A DNA stretch of 5,156 bases, taken from positions 1 to 5,156 of the forward strand of contig JAUWMO010000256.1 in the NCBI GenBank assembly GCA_030613125.1, given 5' to 3'. Below, in pieces: positions 1 through 5,011 of this stretch. The notes under the pieces are model-generated. The model made no database searches. It was not told the DNA's origin and saw only the letters and a program-made list of their open reading frames with translations. Within the stretch, counting starts at the first letter, position 1; each line of letters begins with the position of its first letter. The DNA is from Bacteroidota bacterium. Its GTDB lineage: Bacteria; Bacteroidota; Bacteroidia; Bacteroidales; VadinHA17. A program made the translations under genes and the position numbers.

Positions 1-423
1 AGTCATACCATAGATACCGTTATTAATAAAAAACATTGTTATATTTTCTCCCCGGTTACAGGCATGAATTGTTTCTGCTGTACCAATGGCAGCCAGATCA
101 CCATCCCCCTGATATGTGAATACAAATTTCTCAGGCCATAACCTTTTAACCCCTGTGGCAACAGCCGGCGCCCGGCCATGGGCAGCTTCCTGCATATCTA
201 TATCAAAAAAATTATACATAACTACTGAACACCCTACCGGAGCAATGCCAATGACTTCCGACTGTATATCCATATCTTCTATCACCTCGGCAATAATCCG
301 GTGAGCTGTACCATGTCCACATCCGGGACAATAAGATAATACATTGTCAGTTAAAATTTTAGTTTTCTTGTAAACCAGATTTTCAGCTTTTATCATATCC
401 TGGTTCACTATTTTTTCAGCCAT
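1..423 (-). CDS. 2-oxoacid:ferredoxin oxidoreductase, TPP-binding beta subunit (3' end cut by window edge)
   Basis: This is the first 141 codons of the thiamine-diphosphate-binding subunit of a CoA-dependent 2-oxoacid:ferredoxin oxidoreductase (VOR/KOR group), a cytoplasmic enzyme that decarboxylates a 2-oxo acid to acyl-CoA and reduces ferredoxin. Seen: CPGCGHG at residues 32-38, with C32 and C35 as likely ligands of the proximal [4Fe-4S] cluster and C65 (PVGCS) a probable third. The TPP/Mg motif starts at GDGD (106-109) and ends at INN (133-135). EAAHGRAPAVATG (79-91) is typical of the family. Family members are about 250-300 residues long, so roughly half is missing beyond base 1; the remaining cluster cysteine should lie there. 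The ATG at 423 follows the alpha-subunit stop by 3 bp and has a strong GGAGG, which fits translational coupling. The family assignment is firm. Whether the substrate is branched-chain 2-oxo acids or 2-oxoglutarate cannot be settled from this fragment. Confidence 0.93.
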   Translation of the reverse strand, partial: MAEKIVNQDMIKAENLVYKKTKILTDNVLSYCPGCGHGTAHRIIAEVIEDMDIQSEVIGIAPVGCSVVMYNFFDIDMQEAAHGRAPAVATGVKRLWPEKFVFTYQGDGDLAAIGTAETIHACNRGENITMFFINNGIYGMT

Positions 424-426
424 TAT

Positions 427-1494
427 TTATCCTCCGATTATTTGTTTTTTTAATGCTTCTACAATTTCCTCGGGTGTAGGAATCATTCCTCCCATTCTTC
501 CATAATGATCAACTTTTATTTTCCTTTCAACAGCCAGCTTCACATCCTCAACCATTTGACCAGCACTCATCTCAACAGATAACATTCCTTTTACCCGGTT
601 GCTCAGTTCCGCAATACGATCATACGGAAATGGCCACAGGGTGATTGGCCTGAACAAACCTACTTTAATGCCTTCATCGCGAGCCAATTGTATTGATTTC
701 TGGGAAATTCTGGAACTGGTACCATAAGCAACAAACAAGTATTCCGCATCATCACAATTAATTTCTTCAAACAAAACTTCCTTTTTTTCAATCTTCCTGT
801 ATTTTTCCTGAAGTTTAAGGTTATGACGTTCATGACGTGCCGGATCAAGGTCAAGGGAAGTAATAATGTTTCTCTCTCTGTCAGGAGTTTTACCAATTGT
901 TGCCCAGTCGGGCGCCTTTTTCATTCGTGGTTTTTGTTCCCTGAATTTCACTTTTTCCATCATTTGTCCGATAGCTCCATCAGAAAGTATCATTACAGGA
1001 TTCCTGTACTTAAATGCAAGATCATATGCCAACTCAACAAAATCTGCCATCTCCTGTACAGATGAAGGGGCAAGAACAATCAGGTGATAATCTCCATGTC
1101 CGCCACCTTTGGTTGCCTGAAAATAATCACACTGGGAAGGTTGAATTGTACCTAACCCAGGTCCGCCCCTCACTACATTTACAATCAAACAGGGCAATTC
1201 AGCTCCTGCAATATATGAAATCCCTTCCTGCATCAGACTTATACCCGGGGAAGAAGAAGATGTCATCACTTTTTTTCCGGATGCTGCACCTCCATAAAGC
1301 ATATTTATTGAAGCCACCTCACTTTCAGCTTGTAAAACAACCATTCCTGTTCGTTCGGGAGTCCTTGCTGCTGTCAGGTATTCCATAACCTCACTCTGAG
1401 GAGTGATGGGATATCCGAAATAACCATCTGTACCGGCCCTGATAGCAGCTTCTGCTACCGCTTCATTTCCTTTCATTAACATATATTCTTCCAT
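427..1494 (-). CDS. vorB: 2-oxoacid:ferredoxin oxidoreductase alpha subunit, VorB type (3-methyl-2-oxobutanoate dehydrogenase)
   Basis: This is the alpha subunit of a CoA-dependent ferredoxin-linked 2-oxoacid oxidoreductase, with the pyrimidine-binding TPP domain and domain II on one chain. At 355 residues it is full length for VorB/KorA proteins. Seen: GYPITPQSE (27-35), the conserved substrate/cofactor loop; the acidic QAESE stretch (55-59); SSSPGISLMQEG (80-91); RGGPGLGTIQPSQ (109-121), typical of the VorB branch; and a C-terminal domain with LFRPITLWPFP (280-290). Branched-chain 2-oxo acids (from Val, Leu, Ile) are the best guess, but a 2-oxoglutarate or mixed specificity cannot be excluded. 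The gene lies 15 bp after the ferredoxin subunit and 3 bp before the beta subunit, so the three are surely one operon. The start is uncertain. The ATG at 1494 has no clear Shine-Dalgarno, whereas GGAAG lies just ahead of the in-frame ATGs for residues 5 and 7, so the true start may be at 1482 or 1476. Confidence 0.93.
   Translation of the reverse strand: MEEYMLMKGNEAVAEAAIRAGTDGYFGYPITPQSEVMEYLTAARTPERTGMVVLQAESEVASINMLYGGAASGKKVMTSSSSPGISLMQEGISYIAGAELPCLIVNVVRGGPGLGTIQPSQCDYFQATKGGGHGDYHLIVLAPSSVQEMADFVELAYDLAFKYRNPVMILSDGAIGQMMEKVKFREQKPRMKKAPDWATIGKTPDRERNIITSLDLDPARHERHNLKLQEKYRKIEKKEVLFEEINCDDAEYLFVAYGTSSRISQKSIQLARDEGIKVGLFRPITLWPFPYDRIAELSNRVKGMLSVEMSAGQMVEDVKLAVERKIKVDHYGRMGGMIPTPEEIVEALKKQIIGG
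429..435 (-). promoter_or_regulatory. Shine-Dalgarno for the beta subunit, overlapping the alpha stop codon
   Basis: The minus strand reads GGAGGAT here, 7 bases from the GGAGG core to the ATG at 423, and it overlaps the last base region of the alpha-subunit TAA (427-429). It is one of only two strong Shine-Dalgarno sequences in the window with good spacing to their starts. It supports the chosen start and suggests that alpha and beta are translated in a coupled way, as expected for subunits needed in equal amounts. Confidence 0.75.
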
Positions 1495-1509
1495 ACTATA
1501 GAAAATTTC

Positions 1510-1743
1510 TTAAACCATTACGACTTTTTGTCTGTAAACTGTGATCACCCCATCAGGACAAACAATTCCGCAATTTGAACATCCGGTACAACCGTCCGGT
1601 TCCTTCAAATACGCATAATGATAACCTTTACCGTTCACTTCATTGCTCATGGCTATAACCCTGGGTGGGCAGGCTTCAATACAAATTTCACAGCCCTTAC
1701 ACTTCTCAGTATCAACAATAATGGTTCCTTTAGCTTTTGCCAT
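1510..1743 (-). CDS. 2x[4Fe-4S] ferredoxin-like subunit of the 2-oxoacid oxidoreductase (VorC/KorD-like)
   Basis: A 77-residue bacterial-type dicluster ferredoxin subunit that carries electrons from the TPP/proximal-cluster site of the oxidoreductase to external ferredoxin or flavodoxin. Both cluster motifs are intact: C15, C18, C21, C25 (CKGCEICIEACP) and C52, C55, C58, C62 (CTGCSNCGIVCP). Each motif's fourth cysteine is followed by proline, as in low-potential 8Fe ferredoxins, with the cross-over in which each motif's last cysteine binds the other cluster. The stretch between the motifs (NGKGYHYAYLKEPDG) matches the small delta-type subunits of VOR/KOR enzymes rather than free ferredoxins. 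The gene is first of the three subunit genes, 15 bp before vorB. The ATG at 1743 has only a weak AGAA ahead of it, but the N-terminus length is normal. The family is sure; a role as an integral subunit rather than a free carrier is inferred from operon position. Confidence 0.93.
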   Translation of the reverse strand: MAKAKGTIIVDTEKCKGCEICIEACPPRVIAMSNEVNGKGYHYAYLKEPDGCTGCSNCGIVCPDGVITVYRQKVVMV

Positions 1744-1879
1744 TTCTGGTTTATTTGTTTTGAGAACAACTCTAAAAATAATTAAATCATTTAAACTCTA
1801 TAATGATTTCTGTCACAACACATGCTGGTAAGTTTAAAATCCCACAATTATAAAAAAGTATTTACTCACCCGGAATTTT
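1744..1879. other. Intergenic region between aminotransferase and the oxidoreductase subunit genes
   Basis: These 136 bp are AT-rich and hold no plausible small gene. No convincing terminator hairpin follows the aminotransferase stop on the minus strand; the AGTA/TACT pairing before a T-run is only four base pairs. The minus strand contains TATAATTG, one mismatch from the Bacteroidota -7 box TAnnTTTG, but without a recognisable -33 box. It is therefore undecided whether the oxidoreductase genes have their own promoter here or are read through from the aminotransferase gene. Confidence 0.4.
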
Positions 1880-3205
1880 TCACGAATGGTCGTTATAAAA
1901 TTTCTTCAGGCGTGTTTCGAGCACCTCAAACTGATCTTTCCTGACCTGGGAAACGCAGGCCCGTAGCCCTTCATGTCTTTCACTTCCTGTAATATCAAGT
2001 GAGATTGCGCTGATCCCATAATATAATAGTTCTTCCAAAAGATCAACACCAGTATAACCCGGAAAAGAGAATGTGAAATAAAAACCATCGGCAATGGGCT
2101 TATCTATATCCATGTCATACACAAGCCTGAATCCATTCTCAAGGAACATCTTTTTCATTATTATGGCTTTTTCGCCATATTCCTTCACATCTTCAATGTA
2201 ATTATATGTACCATCATTAACCTCTTTCAGAATCCCTGCCAGGCCATACTGAGCTGAATGAGATACACCGGCTGAAAGAGCATATAAAGCTCCGTATATT
2301 ATTGAATAACCGAAACCATCTGAAGTATAATATCTTTTAAGATCAGGATATTTCCTATAAAAAAGCTTGTCAGAAATAACCATCATCCCAATCCTTTGCC
2401 CGGCATAACTAAATGCCTTTGAACTGGATATCAGAAGCATGTACTGGTCAGTATAATTTGCTACTGTTGGTTGATATGGTGGTCTGCCTGGCTTGGAGAA
2501 ATCTTCTCTGAAGTCCATTCCTATATAGGCAAGATCTTCAATTACAATTGCATCATATTCGGTGGCCAGATCTCCTATGATCTTAAGTTCCTCTTCAGTA
2601 AGACAAATCCACGAAGGATTATTGGGATTAGAATAAAGGATACTGGAGACTTTTCCAGTTTTCAGATAAGTCAGAAGTTTGCTGCGAAGTTTTTCACCTC
2701 TGTACTCATAAATATCAAATGAACAAAAATCGTGTCCCAGTACCCTGACCTGTTGCTTCTGTACCGGAAATCCGGGATCAATAAAGAGGGTTCCCTCCTT
2801 TGTATGGTCATTCCTGTTTACAACCAAATAAGCAGCCATAGAGCCCATCATTGAACCAACAGTCGGAATACATCCTTGCGGACTAACATCAACATTCAGG
2901 AATAGCTTTACAAATCTGGATATTTCTTCTTTTAATTCCTTAACACCTTCAATCATCGGATATTTTGAGGCCACTCCCCGTTTCAGGGCTTCTATCTCAG
3001 CATTCACTCCCGCCCGGGCAGGACTAAGACCTGGAACACCCATCTCCATCCTGACAAATTCTTTTCCTGTTGACAACTCTATTTCATTAACTAAACGTAC
3101 TATCTCACGAATACTACCCTTCCCGATTTCAGATAATCCGCTGGCTTTTATCTTCTGTTTTACAATTTTAAAATCAATTGGCGTATTTTTTTCTTTTGAA
3201 GCCAT
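1880..3205 (-). CDS. PLP-dependent aminotransferase, fold type I (class I/II)
   Basis: A cytoplasmic pyridoxal-phosphate aminotransferase that should move an amino group between an amino acid and a 2-oxo acid. Numbered from the ATG at 3205 (441 residues): YSNPNNPSW (191-199) with the cofactor-contacting Asn; IEDLAY (222-227) with Asp224 for the pyridine nitrogen and Tyr227; SSSKAFSYAGQRIG (260-273) with Schiff-base Lys263; and GLRACVSQV (413-421) with Arg415 as the likely substrate carboxylate anchor. All key residues are present. The N-terminus (about residues 7-60, ending RMEMGVPGLSP) resembles a conserved Bacteroidota aminotransferase group, so the family is clear but the amino acid is not known. 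An in-frame ATG at 3232 adds nine residues (MVAFFIYLS) and has GAGGAG ten bases upstream. I prefer 3205 because the upstream ATG lies in the loop of a terminator hairpin and the extra residues are encoded by its T-run. The gene is followed by ferredoxin-oxidoreductase genes, which suggests the two act in sequence. Confidence 0.9.
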   Translation of the reverse strand: MASKEKNTPIDFKIVKQKIKASGLSEIGKGSIREIVRLVNEIELSTGKEFVRMEMGVPGLSPARAGVNAEIEALKRGVASKYPMIEGVKELKEEISRFVKLFLNVDVSPQGCIPTVGSMMGSMAAYLVVNRNDHTKEGTLFIDPGFPVQKQQVRVLGHDFCSFDIYEYRGEKLRSKLLTYLKTGKVSSILYSNPNNPSWICLTEEELKIIGDLATEYDAIVIEDLAYIGMDFREDFSKPGRPPYQPTVANYTDQYMLLISSSKAFSYAGQRIGMMVISDKLFYRKYPDLKRYYTSDGFGYSIIYGALYALSAGVSHSAQYGLAGILKEVNDGTYNYIEDVKEYGEKAIIMKKMFLENGFRLVYDMDIDKPIADGFYFTFSFPGYTGVDLLEELLYYGISAISLDITGSERHEGLRACVSQVRKDQFEVLETRLKKFYNDHS

Positions 3206-3216
3206 ACTTAAATATA

Positions 3217-3244
3217 TAAAAAAAGCGACCATACTCTGACCGCT
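3217..3244 (-). terminator. Intrinsic terminator after the flavodoxin gene
   Basis: On the minus strand the sequence forms a 7-bp stem, AGCGGTC paired with GGTCGCT (two G-T wobble pairs), around the 7-base loop AGAGTAT, and runs straight into seven T residues. It begins 15 bp after the flavodoxin stop codon. Stem arms are 3238-3244 and 3224-3230 and the T-run is 3218-3224. The form is that of a Rho-independent terminator. It is unusual in that it overlaps the possible ATG at 3232 and part of the GAGGAG (3243-3248) of the downstream aminotransferase gene, so it could also act as an attenuator. Confidence 0.65.
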
Positions 3245-3259
3245 CCTCTATCTGTTTTG

Positions 3260-3781
3260 TTATTTAAATTCAGTTAGTATCCTGTCAAGCCAACTGGTGA
3301 TCCTCTTATCGGTTTTGTCAGCTTCATAGTCCTCATCAAGGCCAAGACCAATAAATTCACCATCTATCACTGCTTCTGAATCTTCAAAATCATAATCAGA
3401 GGTAGAACACCTGCCTATTATTTTGGCATCCTGATCAAGCAACTTCCTTCCCAGAATGCCTAATGAATCAACAAAATGAAGTGAATAGGTTATGTGATCA
3501 CCAAGTCCGTAGAGTGCAAAAAGTTTATTGCTGTAGTTAATTTTCTCAAGTTCCGGAAGAAAATTATCCCAATCTTTACTGGGAGTCTCCCGTTCCCAGG
3601 TATGACTTCCAATAGTTGAAATACCGAATATCACGTTTTCATATTTATCCAGGTCAGTTGCGTTTGCATCTTTAACTGGAATAACATCTATCTTTTCTTT
3701 GCCAACAGCCTTAACAATTTTTCTGGCAACATTTTCAACAGCCCCTCCAACGGGACCATAAAAAAGACCTATCTTATTCAT
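3260..3781 (-). CDS. Long-chain flavodoxin with atypical FMN-phosphate loop
   Basis: A 173-residue flavodoxin, a soluble FMN electron carrier of the FldA/NifF long-chain class. Seen: the first strand and phosphate loop IGLFYGPVGGAVE (4-16); the 50s loop GISTIGSHTWERETPSKDWDNFLPEL (53-78) with Trp62, a likely flavin-stacking residue; the 90s loop YGLGDHITYS (91-100) with Tyr99 at the usual flavin-stacking place; and the long-chain insertion around 123-150 (STSDYDFEDSEAV, LGLDEDYEADKTD). The odd point is the phosphate loop: the usual T/S-x-T-G-x-T reads P10-V-G12-G13-A-V15, so all three hydroxyl residues are missing while the rest of the fold is conserved. It lies upstream of an aminotransferase and a ferredoxin-dependent oxidoreductase and could accept electrons from the latter, especially when iron is short; this is inference. 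The ATG at 3781 lacks a clear Shine-Dalgarno but gives a normal N-terminus. A terminator follows the gene, so it may be largely a single-gene transcript. Confidence 0.92.
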   Translation of the reverse strand: MNKIGLFYGPVGGAVENVARKIVKAVGKEKIDVIPVKDANATDLDKYENVIFGISTIGSHTWERETPSKDWDNFLPELEKINYSNKLFALYGLGDHITYSLHFVDSLGILGRKLLDQDAKIIGRCSTSDYDFEDSEAVIDGEFIGLGLDEDYEADKTDKRITSWLDRILTEFK

Positions 3782-3828
3782 CTTTAATCATTTAATAAAT
3801 ATTGATTACTGTCGCTTAATTATTCATA

Positions 3829-3836
3829 CAAATATA
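3829..3836 (-). promoter_or_regulatory. Probable Bacteroidota-type promoter (-7 box) for the flavodoxin gene
   Basis: The minus strand reads TATATTTG, a perfect match to the Bacteroidota sigma-factor -7 consensus TAnnTTTG, 47 bases before the flavodoxin ATG. Transcription would start around 3820, giving a leader of about 40 bases. No good -33 TTTG box is visible at the expected distance, so the call rests on the -7 box, the position and the AT-rich surroundings. Confidence 0.45.
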
Positions 3837-3909
3837 AAATTATTTTAACAGGTTCTGAATTGTTAAATAACATATAAGGTGATTGGTAAAAGGGGTAGGC
3901 CCGGGGAGA

Positions 3910-3948
3910 TTGAAAAATTGAAAATTGAAAAGTAAAAATGATTGAAAA
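3910..3948. repeat. Short direct-repeat cluster (TTGAAAA, four copies)
   Basis: TTGAAAA occurs at 3910, 3918, 3925 and 3942, separated by 0-10 bases of mainly A. The first three are spaced 7-8 bp apart. It is a low-complexity A-rich tract that could bend DNA or simply be slippage-generated. No function can be assigned from sequence. Confidence 0.5.
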
Positions 3949-4134
3949 GTAGCAAGTTTAGTTTAAGCGTCAGAATGTCGTTCCAGATTTGAATTACAGA
4001 TAGCGAATTACTCTTGCCTACCGGTAAGAAAAAATCTCTTCTCTATTGCAAATCGGGACAGATGTCGGATTTAGGAATCAGGTTTTGGGAATTGCTAATT
4101 GTATTCCATTTTTTCTTGGATAATTGGAATATTC

Positions 4135-4162
4135 TTTGGAACTTGTAAGTAAAATATATTTC
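4135..4162 (+). promoter_or_regulatory. Weak promoter candidate for the repeat-protein gene
   Basis: TTTG (4135-4138) is followed after 16 bases by TATATTTC (4155-4162), one mismatch from the Bacteroidota -7 box TAnnTTTG. The spacing is shorter than usual for the -33/-7 pair. If used, the transcript would start near 4170 and carry a leader of about 135 bases that includes the hairpin at 4230-4259. This is only a candidate. Confidence 0.22.
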
Positions 4163-4229
4163 GGTAACTTAATTTTTAAATCCTGTCTCCCAAAAGCTTA
4201 ATGGTTTGACAGAAAATCATAAATTTCCG

Positions 4230-4259
4230 GCCCGAATGACTGAAGTCCTTCAGTCGGGC
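4230..4259. repeat. Imperfect inverted repeat (hairpin) upstream of the repeat-protein gene
   Basis: GCCCG (4230-4234) pairs with CGGGC (4255-4259) and ACTGAAG (4239-4245) pairs with CTTCAGT (4248-4254), leaving a 4-base bulge AATG on one side and a tight loop. It is far more GC-rich than the surrounding DNA. Neither side is followed by a T-run, so it is not a normal intrinsic terminator. It could be a dispersed palindromic element or an RNA structure in the leader of the downstream gene. Confidence 0.6.
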
Positions 4260-4292
4260 GGGCAAAATTCTAATTATACACAAATTAAAAAT

Positions 4293-4300
4293 AAGGAGGA
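4293..4300 (+). promoter_or_regulatory. Strong Shine-Dalgarno for the repeat-protein gene
   Basis: AAGGAGGA lies 6 bases ahead of the ATG at 4307. It is the strongest ribosome binding site in the window and fixes the start, which is also supported by the signal peptide that begins at this methionine. Confidence 0.8.
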
Positions 4301-4306
4301 TTAAAA

Positions 4307-5011
4307 ATGTATCGTTATTTAACAAAAACGCTGATCAGTTTTATCTTATTATTCGGTATTGCTAGTGCAACAGGAGCTACAATCAGTCTGTACAGCTCCG
4401 TTCGTGCTAATGCTCAAAGAGGTGATTTGCTCTTAAGTAAGAGACACCGGTTGCCAATGTCTGAAAATAGAATTAAAACTATTTCTTCCAAAGGTATGGT
4501 AAATTTATGCGCTTTTCCGAACAGACTCTTATACCTTGAAGATTTCGGGACAAAGCATTCCAGAAAAACCGTTTTACTAAATATGGAGAATGGATTTAGA
4601 ATTATCTCGTCGATATCGCAAGAATGGGACAACAACACCTGGGTTAATGTATGGAAAGCAACATTTACTTACGACAATGGGAATTTGACTGAAGTGGTAT
4701 GGGAACAGTGGGATAATGACTCCTGGGTAAATTATGATAAGGGTACATATACATATGATGCCAATGGAAAACTTACCGAGGAGTTATGGGAATGGTGGGA
4801 TAATGACTCATGGGCTAATTATGAAAAAGCTACATATACTTATGATACTAATGGGAACCTGATTGAGGTATTATGGGAAGAGTGGGATACTGACTCATGG
4901 GTTAATTCTGATAAGGGCACCTTTACTTATGATGGCAATGGAAATCTTACTGACGAGTTATGGGAAGTGTGGGATAAGGACTCATGGGTTAATTCTGATA
5001 AGGGCACTTAG
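4307..5011 (+). CDS. Secreted tryptophan-rich YTYD/NGNLT repeat protein, ended by an in-frame TAG
   Basis: An exported protein of unknown function. Residues 1-24 form a signal peptide: charged start (R3, K7), then hydrophobic LISFILLFGIASATGA, with possible cleavage after ASA (21), A24 or ANA (36). Residues 37-104 match no domain I know. From residue 105 the protein is tandem repeats of about 29 residues with the pattern ExWDxDSWVNxxKGT followed by YTYDxNGNLTxELW; the first copy is 28 residues. The YD..GN..L half recalls YD/RHS-type beta repeats, though the 29-residue period and paired tryptophans differ from classical RHS. Similar surface proteins of Bacteroidota often end in a type IX secretion sorting domain, which would lie beyond the window. 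The frame stops at TAG (5009-5011), within repeat 5, where other copies have TAC, TAT or TTT, and the repeats resume in frame directly after it. The visible 234-residue product is therefore probably a truncated form of a longer protein. Confidence 0.75.
   Translation: MYRYLTKTLISFILLFGIASATGATISLYSSVRANAQRGDLLLSKRHRLPMSENRIKTISSKGMVNLCAFPNRLLYLEDFGTKHSRKTVLLNMENGFRIISSISQEWDNNTWVNVWKATFTYDNGNLTEVVWEQWDNDSWVNYDKGTYTYDANGKLTEELWEWWDNDSWANYEKATYTYDTNGNLIEVLWEEWDTDSWVNSDKGTFTYDGNGNLTDELWEVWDKDSWVNSDKGT

Larger units (their letters stand above)
3782..4306. other. Gene-free stretch between divergent genes
   Basis: These 525 bp separate the minus-strand flavodoxin gene from the plus-strand repeat-protein gene. 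No open frame looks like a real protein and no tRNA or known RNA was recognised. It contains the flavodoxin promoter candidate, a cluster of TTGAAAA direct repeats (3910-3948), the 8-bp palindrome TACCGGTA (4019-4026), a weak plus-strand promoter candidate near 4135-4162, and a strong imperfect hairpin (4230-4259). The part from about 3950 to 4130 holds nothing else I can name; its uneven composition suggests non-coding DNA or old decayed sequence. Confidence 0.6.

Noticed and set aside
116..304. Plus-strand open frame of 62 codons
   Set aside because: It is antisense to the beta-subunit gene, whose conserved CPGCGHG and TPP motifs show the minus strand is coding.
823..1388. Three overlapping plus-strand open frames (823-1065, 866-1087, 1014-1388)
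   Set aside because: They are antisense to the conserved vorB coding region, look like no protein family, and have no supporting start signals.
2471..2722. Plus-strand open frame of 83 codons, and a minus-strand one at 1906-2094
   Set aside because: Both lie inside the aminotransferase gene in other frames and have no recognisable features.
4019..4026. Palindrome TACCGGTA as an operator
   Set aside because: It is a single 8-bp palindrome far from both start codons with no second copy nearby, so chance is the simplest explanation.
4230..4259. The upstream hairpin as an intrinsic terminator
   Set aside because: No run of T follows the stem on either strand, and no gene ends next to it.
4414..4638. 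Minus-strand open frame of 74 codons
   Set aside because: It is antisense to the N-terminal part of the repeat protein, which has a far better start signal and a signal peptide.
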